Assembly: GCA_037903355.1 (NCBI GenBank)
Contig: JBAJFE010000009.1
Span: forward strand, 868,001-932,000
DNA length: 64,000 nt
Source of the DNA: Trichuris trichiura
Lineage: Eukaryota > Nematoda > Enoplea > Trichinellida > Trichuridae
Direction of reading: 5' to 3'
Each line of letters begins with the position of its first letter. Within the stretch, counting starts at the first letter, position 1. The notes under the pieces are model-generated. The model was not told the DNA's origin and did not search any database. It worked only from the letters and a program-made list of their open reading frames with translations. This document shows, piece by piece, positions 1 through 13,604 of this stretch. Made by a program: the position numbers and the translations under genes.

Positions 1-1675
1 CAGCGATGTGTGGGCGGAGTTTGTTACGAACCGCAACAACCTTCCCAGAGTGAAGATGAATCATGTTAATGCGGTCTTTTTATTCGCATTTTACCAATTT
101 TATGGACAAACAGTAACGCCAGCTTTATGAAAGAATAAACAACCCTGTGACACGAAAACAGTTCGCTTACTAGCTACTTCGGTTAAGTTCATAATCTTGT
201 GAAGGTATCTGAGGTAGAACTAAATGTAGGAAAACGGATAACTCATCTGATTTGGTATAAAGTTTTCATATCGATAAACTTTGGGGTATAAGCATCCTCC
301 CTTTCTATCATGATGTCACATCATCTTATCGCAAGGCTTGTTTAGCGTGAGTTCTGAAAACTTCACGCCTTAGTACGTTCTTTTAATGAAAACTGGATCA
401 CGTTATGAGATAAAACCGTACGATTACGTTTCTGGCAAACTTATCCTGAATAACACACTAGCAAATCAAAAAGAAGCCTCATGAACCTTTGCCGCTTGAG
501 GCTGCAACAACTGCAAGAGCCTTGTTTGCTGCGCTGCTAACGCAGGAGATGTTTATCCATCTTCGAGACAATAGGAAAAACTGCAAGTAGGCACCCGGAA
601 AATATACTTTCCGCTTTTTTCAAATAAGAGATTGAATATGTTACCTTCATACAGCATTTAAAGCAACAATAAGCAATTTGTTTTGTACTTATTGTTGCTA
701 AATTACGGGGACACCTTTCAGCCATGAAGGCATAGCGATCCTGGTGCCTTTGCGTCTTCGTAGATGAGCCTTAATGTTGCTTGGCTAGGTCGTCTAGCAA
801 CTATGAGTACAAGGCTACTTGAAAAGGACTATCTTATGCAAGCATTTGGTCATCTAGACTATCAAATCATATCTGAAACTTAAATTTCGAGACTTGGGTT
901 CATTCAGGGCCCCCTTCTATTCAGCAGCTTCTCTTTTCAAAAATTAAAGTTGTGCAAACATTCTGCCTCATACGTTATTTGTTCCTATCTCCACTTCGGT
1001 CGTATGTCTGATATGCGGCAGTCAAATTAATGATAAGCAGGAACGAAAGTCTATGATCCATTTCTAAAAGAATTACTTTGAGTAATTGGTTACTCATAAC
1101 AAGTCTTAGGTAATAGAACGCAGTTTTACAACTGCAGGTTGAAGACCGTTTGGTAATAGCTAAATGAACAGACTCCAACCTGCATTTGTTGAGATGTGTT
1201 CGGATATTATGCTGATGTTGCTTTTACGGATGTTTTCCGTCTTTGCTATAGCGTGAAATGAGACAGTAAAAATCAATGTTAAATTAAAATGTTTCCGTTT
1301 ACGTGATTAGCGTCGTTTGTCTAAAATCTTTAATTATAGCACATTTTCATTATTCATCTAGGAAGTATGGAGATCTTCGCTGATAATTAGGCTGCTGCCG
1401 TGATTGCTGAATTGAAACGCGTTTATTTTACCAAGATATTATCAAAGAAGAGTGGAAATAGATAAAAGCGATGAATAGGCAGCTTGTTTGACTATCGAAG
1501 ATACTAAAAGATTTACTTTTAGCAGTGCCGCTAATGCAGTAAAATAAAAATAAAAAATGATTAAGCCAAAATGCAGTACCTTATGCGGTAAAGCCTGTTA
1601 TTTGTTGCCGACTGAAATTCTTTGCTCAAAAAGGAAACTGAAGATAAGATACTATCTTGAATTCAAATTTGCGCG
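1..1675. other. No recognisable gene
   Basis: Only short, frame-inconsistent open frames on both strands; no protein family, RNA gene or clear repeat was recognised. It lies downstream of the minus-strand Jupiter/HN1-like gene and probably contains its 3' UTR. Confidence 0.5.
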
Positions 1676-2136
1676 TCACCACAGCCCGCTGGAGAAGCCT
1701 CCCGGCGGTTGTCGAACCCTCTGCTTCGTCGGAGCGCAATTCTTCATATTACTGTTCGTATCATTGCCAGCGATCTGTCCATTGGCTCCCGCGCTTGATT
1801 TAATCTCTTTTCCAGAAGTCGTTTCGCGGCTAACCGTCTCGGTGCCGTTTTCTTTCAACACTTCTTCGCTGCCATCAACTTCTTCTTCAACATCGCCATT
1901 TTCATTGCCATTTATAACTGCAGAATCATCCAGCTTTGCACTTTCTGAAAATCAAGACGCGCAACAGGGTTGGAAAATTTTCTTTCAACAATCTACGTAC
2001 CTGTCGAGCTGTTGTTCAGCGTGGATTCTTGTTCGGTAGAACCGCTGAAGATGCTCGAGCGATACGTATCAGAAATGCGACCACGCCTTTGAGGACTAGG
2101 TTCGGATGAACCAAATAAACGATCCTGTGTGCTCAT
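1676..2136 (-). CDS. Jupiter/HN1-like (JPT family) small protein
   Basis: Two exons, 2136-2001 and 1944-1676, join in phase (G|AA) through a 56 bp intron with donor GTACGT and acceptor ATTTTCAG. They give a 134-residue, acidic, low-complexity protein. It opens with MSTQDRLFGSSEPSP, has an RSSIFSG segment near residue 30, and ends with RVRQPPGGFSSGLW. The basic-PPGG-SS-hydrophobic ending matches the motif that recurs in Jupiter/HN1 (JPT1/2) microtubule-associated proteins, and the short 'SxIF/RLFG' pieces are also typical. A role as a disordered microtubule-binding protein is inferred from the family. A 3' splice site (TTTTCAG) lies 18 bases before the ATG, so the real message has an upstream exon or a spliced leader. 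The plus-strand open frame over the same bases is a shadow. Family assignment rests on short motifs. Confidence 0.72.
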
Positions 2137-4061
2137 GGCAGAAACTGGAGACTTCTGAAAATTTAGTTTTTCCCTAAGTAGCCAGAATTCAAGTACTTTA
2201 AGAGCTTAATGAAACATTCTAAAAACTACAGCATTTTCCAGTCTTTTTGGATTATTGCCCTAAGTTTTGAATCTTCTCCATTGAAAATGCCGATTAAGAA
2301 TTTAACTAATACTAACAGGCCGCCGGATGCAGTTTATAAAAAATAATGTGTTGCATGTGACAAATAGCGGTCATGCATGTCCATTAAACTGAACCAGTTA
2401 ATGAAGCGGTGAGCATGCCGCGTAACAAAAGCTGACATCAGTGGAAGTAAATTGGCTGAAAGCATTTTAAAAACCGCGGTTGGGAAACAAATGAAGCCAT
2501 TAATTTGGGAAAAAAATGGTTTAGTACCTTTCCCATCTGGTACTCTACCATGTTTTTTGCCTGACAGTCTGATTCGGAATTGCTCGACAATTAACTGTAC
2601 CGCTGCAACGGCAACGCATCCCAAAAGCTGTATAACAGCAGGTTTTCTCGCTTTTCATCTTACTTAAAAGACTTCTGACGCAAAGACTACAAAGGGGGTC
2701 AGAGCACAACTTTCGATGGGAAGTTAACTTTAATAGATACATCTAGTTCGCCTGTTCAAAACAGTTTTGAAGGGTGAACGTCAGCTTAGGTCATTGGCTA
2801 ATGAAGCAAAAGGATCACTTACCTTCGTGGTAACCTTTCGTTCCATTCCCGCAGAATCGAATATGTGTGACTGTTGGTAATTCTTAACTCTGCGCGAGGA
2901 GAGTTGGATGTCGGATCGCGCTGAGAAAATGCCACTGTTTCGATAGTTGTCTGTTGCCTTTGCCCTATTTAGAAAGAAACGAGATGTATTGCAAAGTCCT
3001 TGTAACACTTTAAACGGTCTTACACTTCAAGCAGCCATTTAACGCTTGCCGCGCCTGCATTGCGAAAACAGATTCAATCGCAAATATAAAAAATTCAAAG
3101 CGCAGCGCTGCTTCAAGGTCAAAACCGTAGAGTAAACGTACGTGAACTTAGTAAAGGCAAACTGAGCATAAAATAAAAAGCCGCGCGCAATGGGTGCAAA
3201 AGTTGCTCTGAAACGTGATTCAGGCATGCAAGGTTACGAGAAATGGTCACTTATGGGAGCCCTTTAAAGTGAATTGATTGGTTACGTTCAAAATGTAGCT
3301 GACAAGAACAAAAACCAACTGACAAAGGAGTTAGTTAGCTTACCTTCTCGGTAGCAGTGTACTTTACAAAGTAGCGCTTTAGAAAAGGAATAAACCTGTC
3401 GAGGCTAAAACTTTCGGAAAAGTCAGAGCTTTATGCCGCTCAATAGCGTTCGGCTACACCTTGAGCAGGAAGGTAAATTTGACCCGGTTGTCTTTTCAGG
3501 GTCAAAAGTATTTAGAGCAGACTTGCTTACCTTGACTAGACGGTAGTACCGCGAGAAGTTAACCAAAGCGACAATGCCAAAATCTTCGCAAACTTTTAAA
3601 AAATTGGTTTACTTCAAGGTCAGCATCATTTGCATTTCCCAAGACCGCGTCGCTGAGCGGAACAACTCTAAGGCAATCTGGTTGAAATGAAACTTTCAGA
3701 GAATGGCAGCAGCGTCATAGATGAATACAGTTGCTTTCACTTTTTGTTACACGTAGCGCAACGGTTTCTATTTTAAGCAGAAGTAAAAGTAGCATTTCTA
3801 ATTCAAGATTAAATGACAAGTTGAATTTAACAAATTATTGCCTCTCGAAAAATCGTCTTTTTACCGCGGTGAATAACTTTAAAGCACCTCCTTCGTGCCT
3901 TACCAATTTTGAAGTTGGGACAGATTGACTAAGTATCGTTTGATTTGCCTTCCCCCACGGCAACAAACGCTGAGTAAAACAAATACGAAGAAAGGCAGGA
4001 AAATGATTGGAATGAGGTCAACGGCAAATAATGGCAATACTGTTTTGAGCGAAGGCTTACC
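2137..4061 (-). other. Candidate upstream exons of the Jupiter-like gene
   Basis: Four minus-strand sites match the donor consensus AAG|GTAAG, with exon ends at 2823, 3344, 3531 and 4061. Each is preceded by a short frame open in phase 0, ending in the residues VTTK, TATEK, RLVK and NAVK. The acceptor at 2155-2156 continues in frame (AAG TCT CCA ...) to the ATG at 2136, so any of the four could splice there and add an N-terminal extension. The segment nearest the gene (about 3008-2823) reads SSRRVKNYQQSHIF, resembling the 'RVKN...SNIF' part of Jupiter/HN1. Whether these are alternative first exons or a chain of exons is not resolved. Confidence 0.4.
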
Positions 4062-7000
4062 TTCACAGCATTAATCGCAGCCAAGCTAAGGAAAGAGTCA
4101 AAAGAACTCCTACGCTACCACGCAAGCTCACGGAGTGACTACGCAGCTAAAAGTCCACTCGAACAAGTTCTTTCCTTGCTGTGAAAGCGCCGTACTTGCC
4201 AGGTGCTAATTATTCAAGACATCCGACATTGAATGCAGGCATAGAATGGCGCCTAGAGATGATAGTTTTAAAAAAACACACCATTGAAAAAACTATGTCG
4301 CGTTCGCTTTATCGCAGGTATGAGAACGCAGCTGTGAGGCTTTTTGCTTCGCCTTAGGAGTGCCAATGAAAAGAAAACGGTTTCAACGTTACCAGTACGC
4401 AACAGCATGCATTCAAACAGCTGCAGCTGCTATTCATATAACGATGGACAAATAAAAGATGTAATTCTGGATCGCCCCCTCTGTATGCTCAGTAGGCAAC
4501 GACAAAGAGCGACCAGCTTAGGGAGGAAATCCCATGGTTTTTCATTTTTGTTAATAGCGCCAGTCTATTGTCGGAAAACGCGCATGCACAAAACAAAGGC
4601 CGCCTTGAGCAACGAATTCAATAGACTGACATCGCGTCGTCCAACGTGGACATCTTCCTAATGTACGAATAGCTAAAGCAATTTTTTCGCGGAATCCTGA
4701 GTATTCTTCTATGTTTTCTAGTGCCCTAACAATATGAAGAGCTGACTACCGTTCTTTCCCAAAACAAATCGCGAACAAAGGAAAACTATCGCGACTAAGT
4801 GATCCTTAAGATTCGCTGTGTATACAGCCCAGAATTGACTATTGATACAAACAAAAGAAGATATACAAGAATCAACAGTTCAGACAAAGTCTCGCGAGAA
4901 TAATTGGAAAGCAATTCCAATTTTAAAACAGCCGTTTTGAAGAAGCCGACAGGAAAAGTCAAGTGAACAAGTTCGAGCTGCTTATCGTCTTGCAGGAAAG
5001 CGACGAGTGCGGATACAGTTTAATGCTCTCAAGTATTGCACATTTTGCTGGCTACATCTTTTACGAGCTAATCTTGTACTGGCGAATATATCCGCTCGGT
5101 TTTTCCGATTTCAAGCCAGGGCGGCATCTTGGCGAAACACTTAACTCGTTGCGCGGTTGGCAATATGTCATGACGACTTTGTTTTTTTTTTAAATAATTA
5201 CTTTTGAAAAACCAGTGCGGCACAGCTCTTAATGGCTTCTTGGGACGCTGGTGCACCGCCAGTTTAACATTGCATACGTTTGCGTGAATTTCCCGCGGGA
5301 ATTCTTCAAATAAAAGATAAGATACGTTTTATCTGCTTTCATTTAAAGCTTTTGCAACCGACAGAACTTTCCGAGCAGACAAAATCAGTACTGCACAAAA
5401 GCAATCGAAATAATGGACAATCATCTGCAGATAAGCGCATAAATATGACAGAATGAGGTTCGCTAAGGTCTCGATGAAATAACGCTCAAGCTGAACGACT
5501 GTGGAATCCTAAAATGAATGGATTATAAGGCACGGATTAACATTGGTATTAACAATTGCGCAATTAATCGTTTGTTACAATACAGATCCACTCATGTTTT
5601 AAGTTTTTGTACATATCTTTACGAAGACATATTCAACTTATCGATTTAATAATTAGTCGTCTTTAAAATTACAAAGTAAATCTCACATAAATTAGATCAG
5701 AGATTGTTATCATCACCGTAACGTATCAATAATGTGAAATATTTAATCCTTTACCGCCAACAGAATTTTACGGCATGCTGAGTCTCCAGTCGCTATGAAC
5801 ACTTCATATCAATGATATGCAAAAGCTGGTTAGCAGTTAATGCAGCGGCAAATGGTAATGAACATTTTTAAAAGATTACACGGAAATGTAGGTGCAGACT
5901 TCTCTTTTTTCGTATTGAAGAAGTTACTACCAAATTCATACTTATTACTTAAAGCTGAACACAAACTCGATAGGACTTGTGAGATATAGATTCAGGAAAG
6001 TTATGCGCGGAAGATATGAACTAATTACTTGAATACTTTCTGGATTACGAAAGCTGCAGAAAGCCAAGTTCTGAAGTACCGAACTGCAACTCAGTTTAAA
6101 AAGTTGAATTGACAAGAAGAGAAGAATGAGACAAAACTTGACAAGTTTATATTATTACTTTCTTAGACCAACTTTTCATGTGCCCATTTAAAGCCATCAG
6201 TTGACCTCAGATTTTGGCTGTGTAAAGTTAAACAAGACGCCCAATAGCTTTCCAACGCATCGAAAAAGATATAATAATAATGTTACATAAGAAAATTATA
6301 ATTTTAAATTCTCAATACTGGAAATTGGTAATTGCTGGTATTAACAATTTCATCCTAGCGTAACACTCGTTGACCATGCTAACCTACGTTTTAAAAAGCC
6401 AATCTCCCCAACCTGCTACTACGCAACAAACTGTTCTTGTGAATGCATACTTGGGGACCGATCCGTCAAAGGAAGTGAATGTTATTCATTATTCATTAAA
6501 CGCAAAAATAGCTGTCGAGCCAAGTAACTTTATTTTATCAGCTAATTAATCACTGATCCAAGTGCCTAGCGGGATGGCATTACTGGAAAATGAGCAACAA
6601 ACTTCTTCCCTTATCATATCGATTACCTTACACGCGCGCCATTATCGGCAAGCGCTTTTGTATTTAAAACTAACCAACCAAATATGACTAGCAAACTTTT
6701 TCCGCTATGCTAAAATGAATACTGTTGATTTCTGAGCTAATATGAGCATTGGACCCTCAAGCGTCACTTTGCTTCCGCAGCTGGATATAATTGAAAGAAT
6801 GAAGATTGACCTTACGTATGCTTTGAGGCCTTTAGAGAAGAATGATTCATTCCAACTTGTCAGCCGGTTATATAGTGCACAAATCAATCACTAATGTCAT
6901 AACTACGTGCTAACTCGGCGGATGAAACGAAAATATAACGAATCAAATGTTGTTACGCTATTAAATCATGCAGTTTTTTACTCTGTGCGAATTGTGAGCA

Positions 7001-10000
7001 ACTAATGACGGAATCCTACGATGAAATAAAGCTCTCAATGAAAAATACTTCGGAATAAAGATAAAAGAAAAACTTCTTGAAAGTTCGGCATTTCCCAACG
7101 GGGTTTTTGTTTGTTTTCATTTTTAAAATCTTTCCGCGACTTTTGTCGTTTCGAGTCAACCGGCAAAACTGAGGAAAGATTTTAAAAATGAAGATAACAG
7201 AGCATTAAGATTAAACAAACAAATAAAACAACTGATCTTAGCCGTAACATAAGAGAATGGTTTTTAAAAAGTTGGAAAGTAAGGATAATCCATTAATGAG
7301 TTGAAGAAGAGCTCTGGCAGCCCGTCAAAGAAAAGTCAATATTCCTCTTAGATCGAAAGTAGATAAAAAGTTATAACAAAGACAGGAAAAAAAGTAACAC
7401 TTCACATCGTGCCATCAATACTGGTTTTTTTCCAAAAGATTGTTAGAAATCATTCCCGCCTTGCAAAGAGCTTGAAATCACGCTGTCATTGCCCAAATCC
7501 TTATTGGGAAGCAAACGTTGAACAATGCCGCTTTGCTGTTTCCCTAGTGCATCATATATGTTGCATAATGTATGAACCGTCTTGCAGATTAGGATAAAGG
7601 GCGAAATAAGATAAATGCCTGATAATAATGGCGTACGATGAATTATTACGTGAAAAATTCGTACATGGAGCACACTGTCGCGAATTCATCCGCGTGGCTG
7701 GTGAAAAAGCATGACGAGAAAAACTTTTTGATTTTCTGACTGTACAGAATTCAATAGTGCTTTTTCTCAGAAAACAAAAGCCGTATATAGAATTAGCGGA
7801 ACTACAGCGGGAGTGAGATATTATGCAAAAAAATACCAAGCAAAACTGACCCCCTCATGGGTTGCTTACCGCCTTGAGGAAGGTTTGAAAAATCGGCTGG
7901 GATCCAGATTCATGGAAGGAGAGAATTCACTTCACATAGACTCAATGAGAATTAAAGAAGACACCACTGCGAACAACAACAACTGTTGCATGTCACGTCT
8001 TGCTGACATTGGTCACAAATGGTCACGAGAGCATGCTCGTCTAGTCAAGCATTCTTTCAAAGCAGAGTGCTTTCTAACCTTTTATGGTGGAGTAGTGATC
8101 TTCTCATTGGTTAGCCCTATTCCATCTTGCGAAACCGCCAAGACCCAAAAGTCCCTTAGCTGACACAATGTATGCGTTAACACAGGGGCAAATCAATTCC
8201 TGTGACCATTGCAATCAGAGGGTCAGAACAAAGGCGGTTTACGCGCAGTTCTCAATGACAGTAGCCGGAAAGGCATACCATGAAGCATTGATCACGATTT
8301 TGTTTACCACAAAATTGTATGTTTTTGTCGCTCGAAATTTTGCCAGCTTTACCATCATTCTCTGCGAAAATCTACTTGCGTCTTTTGACGAAACGTTAGG
8401 GCAGTACGCGAAGAATGAAATTTTCATTTTACCATCGACACGGCGAAGAGCGATGCGGAATTTATTGGTTGAAACGAAGAAATAATGATCAAGCTTATTT
8501 TTCAAAGCTTATTAACATCTATTAATAGAATGCAACGCCAAGTTGCGCAGCGGGTTACGAATCGAAGCGCTCCAGGTGGTTTATTCTTTTGAAATCCTTC
8601 GCCAGATTAATCAATGAATATCACAAGTGCTTTGTACAAGCAACATTATTGGTTTAGCCATCTGCTCATCTTTATTCAAGCAATGTTAATGGATAGCAAA
8701 ATGATAAGCAATCTTGTGATTCTACAGCTCAGACAAGAAAATTGTTCCCTCGTAAAACTGATATCCTTAATTGAAGAGAGCAACTGACTTCTTAACAACA
8801 AGCGAAATGATGGTATGAAATAGCATAAGCGAATAAGTATACTTCGCACTTTTGAATAATCCCCTAAAAATGGAAAACGCTCGAACAGATATTGCGTCCA
8901 TATAATGCAGTACAGTGCATTTTAAATGTTAATGCGACCATACGTTCCGGCGTACTTACGGACTCATTGCGCCTTGCATGATTTGGATATGTCCAAAACT
9001 CGTACGATAGCGTAGCGTAAAGCGTAAAACTTTTCAAAACAGGCTGCATGCAGCGTGATTCCGCTTAAAAGAAAGTTGCCATATTTATCAACGATAGAAA
9101 AAAAGTTTACGGAAGTGGAGATGACTAATGGAATCGTCAGGGCCAAAGTCCATCATGCGGGACTTTGGACTGATTCGCCAATATCAAGCTTGCATTAGGC
9201 ACGTTTTGTTAGAATGATGAACCAACTGTTATCTACCGATTGTAACGATAACGACTTGCAAAAAAAATCAAGGTGTTGGCTTAGCGACTGTTTAAAAAAA
9301 TAAAGCAGTGCAGGTTTCCGAATCCTTGCAGTAGGTAACCCAAGTATCGCATTCAGTTTTGCACACTCACAGCCGACTCAAATGTTTACTAGACTAATTT
9401 ACATAATTTCCAGTAGGGAAATAGACACGTCATTACAACACGGAAGGAAAACAATTTCTAATCTGTCTTCGTCCTGGCAGCAAACGTCACGAAACGATTT
9501 GCTTGTCAGATTTTGCTTGTTGCTATATACGGCTGATGACAATCTTCCCAGCACTTGCGCATATAACTTTATCGATCGTTTTGACTTCATTTTAAAAACA
9601 TATTAGTAGGATATTTCAGCAGCGAACTTTTATAAAGACGTTTCACTGCGTACACTCAACTTTGTAAGGTAACTTTTGATAAAGAGAAGAAAAATGGGAA
9701 TTCAAAAACTGAAAAGCCACTTCCTCGATGCCTTATGTGGGAATTACAACTAATGAAGCTTTGCTGCGAATATAACGATCTTGACAAGACCCAGCTACTG
9801 AACGACGCCATTATGCTAATAAGGTTTTCCGTTATCTAAAGCAGTGGGCGTCAAGCTCAGCTTCACTATCGCCTCTTCCAGAACAATGGGCACGTCACCG
9901 CTCCTTAAGTTGACTGGCCGACGCTATCCTTGACAACTAGAAAAATTAGCAGGAGAAAGGCCTTCGGCATTCTTTCTCGACAGAACTCTGAGGCCAGTCT

Positions 10001-13000
10001 GACAATGCCTTTGGGATTTACTGATCTAAAATGCTAAGGGCCATTTACTTTTATCAGTTCATCTTGATAACGGAATGCATAATGAAACTTAGAGACCCTT
10101 TCTCAGGCTTATATACATAAACTCTTTTTTCTATTTTTTCTTATGCAAAATATGCAAAAACGTTTTAAGCCAACAATAATGTATAAAGTATTATTTATCT
10201 TGACAACTTTTATTGCACCACCTATTGCTAAAAACGTTAACAGGTTATAGGAAATGATAACTGAAAGAAAGACAAGCGGTTCGATGCTTATGGAGGCAAG
10301 GAATAGAATCGCCCTCCTCAAGAGGTTTCGCTTGATGAACGAATCGTTGACTACGACCGGTAAGTCGAGCATCAACCCTATCTTAATGTCAAGTACAGAA
10401 AGTCAAAAGAGGCTACGACATTATTCAATGAAGCAGACCATTATGAAGCCATAGCATATAAAATGACCAAGTACATATACAAGGAAAGGTTAGGTTGTAG
10501 TTACGAGCTTTTCGGATAGCTTATGCATGAACCACTTCTGGCTCGGGTATTTAGTTACTTTTCATCACGTATGAAGAGGATAGAGCTTAATTTCAAAATA
10601 AGTTGTTTTCTATTTGCATATTATAAAATCGGTAAAAATGTGACCTATGACAGGGTACGCATTTACTACGAGTCCAAAAGACTGGCAGTTATCTTTTAAA
10701 AGAACGCTAAGAAAATATGCATACAAATGGAGGTTTACAGGGCTTTGAATATGCACAGAGAGCACTGCGTTCAAAATCAGTCGACGGTAAACAGCGAAAT
10801 GTTTTAATGGCTCACTGACGGGAGTACGCTGAGGCTAATACGCAGTTACCCAAAACTTGATAGCAAAAAAATGGATTGACAAACACGCTGTTCTGTGTAG
10901 GGAGGGGCCCTCCACTTATCAGAACAGGTTTCTAAGCCTACAGGCATGAACAAAGGTATAATGATTTTCGAAGACTTTATTATCGATAAGCAAAGTGGCG
11001 TTGAAAATATTTTTCCTATTTTTTAAAAACGACCGGTTTACGGAAGCTTCTTCGAATAAACTTTTTTTAGAAGCACAAAGATATAAATATCTTATTTTAC
11101 CTACTGCTAGACAAACAGCTGTCATAATGGTGCGTAATACGAGAAAAACTACATTGGTTTCCTAAGAATGGGAAGTAGAGAGTCATCACTGGGACTTATT
11201 AAGGCTAAAAGATTCAGAAGAAAGGCTGTTTTAAAGTTTTTATCACTGCATGCGGTAAATGCAAAAAATTGAGCTTACACAAAAGTAGTTTTCAGACGAA
11301 TGGGCAGCTTTTGGACTTCCGTCAGACGAGCTCGTTACTTTGCAAAGCACTGACAGCTTTAACTAATGCTGTCAAGCAATGTTTATTTGCTTAGACAAGC
11401 TTGTCAGGCAGCAAGCACCTCGTTCGTCAATGAAATTCTAAAGTTGTTAATCATCGTCAAAGTGCTGTTTCAACTAAAACAGGTTGGCAACATTCCGCTT
11501 GAAAAAACGTCTACATTTGCATATTAGGTAGAAGCGCTGCATAGGCAACAGGAATTTATTGAATATAAATTTCAACGAATAAGCAAGCACCGTTCGGGAA
11601 ATACAAATAAATATAACGCAAAAGACTTTGTTTACCCGCGGTATGCAAATAGATAAATGACGGAAAAACATTTGTGTTTGCAACTTTCCTTCGCTTAAAA
11701 GGCTCTTGACCAATTTGAAATTGAATCCCGAAACTGCTTTTAGTCTAAGCTGCGCAGTAAAACAAGGACAGTTGAACTTGCAAGTTACCTAAGAAGACTT
11801 GACGGACTAGTGCTTAATGGTTTACCATTTCTGAGAGTATAACCCAGACTACCCATAGAAGTAAAGGAATTCAAGCATTTACGTCACCGGCAGTGTTTGT
11901 GATACGGCTGAGTGTGATGACTCATTTTCAAACATTTCTTTTGCCTTTATCTGATTAAATGCAAGCGTGGTAGCGTAGCTTGCATGAGCAACTCGAAAAA
12001 ATTAAAAAGTAGATACACTGACTTGTCATTATTAAGGAAAGCAGACACACGAGTGCTATTGCCATTATTGTTCTTATTATTGTTGTTGCTTTTATTATTA
12101 GCATACTGCTTATGGCTTTGGAAAAACGTGGAAAACGAACATCTGCCAACAGAGTTAAGAGGGAAAATGCCAAAAATTGTTACAAACGTAAAAACATTGG
12201 AAATCATTTTTTTTCCATAAAAGGAAAATACACTGGAAACTCATCTTCAAAATAATTAATACGAAGACTTCGAGCAACCTCAGTTTTGTCTGTTGGAATA
12301 TACCGACAGGCTTAAAGATGGAATTGCTTACAATGACATATTGTCGCGTGGTAACTCAAACCTGCAAGCGCTCAATTTTCTAATGCTTTCATATATGGAA
12401 TATTTTCCAGTAGAAAATACTAATATTACAGCTTGGAATCAGACGCCTTTTTGCGGCTTTGACTTGTTAGATACGCTTTGCATACGGAAGAAAGATCCTA
12501 TTTTGCCTGTATAAGTAATACTTCAGGAAGTTACATGAAGACATACATAAGCTGATCATTCTGTCTCGTAGATTCATACAACTTCAACGTAGATTTCTAT
12601 CATCAATTCGCCCAATGGCAGTAAAATAGAAACGTGTAAAACTTGAGAAAGTTATAAGCTTCTCCTCACTGCTATTTTTCTGTATTATTGATGGTTCATA
12701 AGATAAGTTTCAATAGGAGCATCGCTACAAGGTATTAACATTCTAACTCGTACCCAAATGTATTTTTTCCATAAAAAAAGTGTTTTTGCTCTTTTCAGCC
12801 TTGCTTCGATATAGCGCGCGGAATTAGTAATACAAATGGAATGGAAACGTACTTTGTCTTATCGACAGAGTTCCAACAACGACGAGAGCAGTTCGATACT
12901 TAAGTCAGAAGCGCTTTTCTTTTAAAAATGCTTTTTTTCAATCTTCAGCGTTGGCTACGGTATCTAAAAAACAATCCTCGAAGCTTTGACCCGAACTTCC

Positions 13001-13604
13001 TACGCACCTGACATACTGTAAACCACATATTGGCTGTGTGGATTTTAATATTTCAGTTGGTAGACTTCTTTGAGACTTGACACTGCTTGGCGGCACGTAG
13101 GCATCGAAAATAAGCAAACAACGCTTAAAATCAGCACTTTACAAGTACAGTAGCTTGCTGTAAAGTTGTACCTGTTAATCATTTCTTTACGTACAGCATT
13201 TTTTCGTCTTTCCGTAAATACCGTTTGTGGCCTTCTGGAATGTCTTAATAAATCAGGTAAGCAGTCTATTTTTGCTAATAATGCTCTAGCTTGGCTTGCT
13301 AATGTTTGCGAAGTTTTTGTCGCAGTTTACCACTAGTTATGTTAAGTTAAAATAACTTAAGTTCGTACGAAAGTTCTTGAATGTTTTGATCGTGCTTCTA
13401 ATAGTGGGTCGCTCGTCGACGCGGGGCATACTCGTTTGCCTTAGCGGGAACGATGAACTGATTTCGTTTAGTCATAAACAGGTTTTATCGCTATACAAAA
13501 TAGTAAGCCCTGAAGAACTGTTGCTGTTCTCACTTGTTTCCATGATAGATTGAGCGCTTTCTGCAAACTTCAAAAGTTCCTTTGCCGGAGTGTTTGCTAC
13601 AAAA
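4062..13604. other. Long gene-poor stretch
   Basis: About 9.5 kb of AT-rich sequence. All open frames are short (under about 120 codons), without recognisable motifs or consistent splice signals. Nothing here is supported as a gene, and an RNA gene cannot be excluded by eye. It could include distal introns or regulatory DNA of the flanking genes. Confidence 0.45.
12050..12112. repeat. Degenerate TTATTG/TTATTA microsatellite
   Basis: Imperfect pyrimidine-rich triplet repeat (units TTG, TTA, CTT). It creates a run of leucines in one plus-strand frame and asparagines/isoleucines in minus-strand frames, which explains the overlapping short open frames here. Confidence 0.75.

Noticed and set aside
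1557..2039. 160-codon plus-strand open frame
   Set aside because: Antisense shadow of the Jupiter-like exons, which have matching splice sites, phase and a family-like C-terminus.
7813..8163. 116-codon open frame in the gene-poor region
   Set aside because: No homology, no supporting splice signals, similar to other chance frames nearby.
11984..12220. Poly-leucine membrane-protein-like open frame
   Set aside because: Generated by a degenerate TTATTG microsatellite; no splice or family support.
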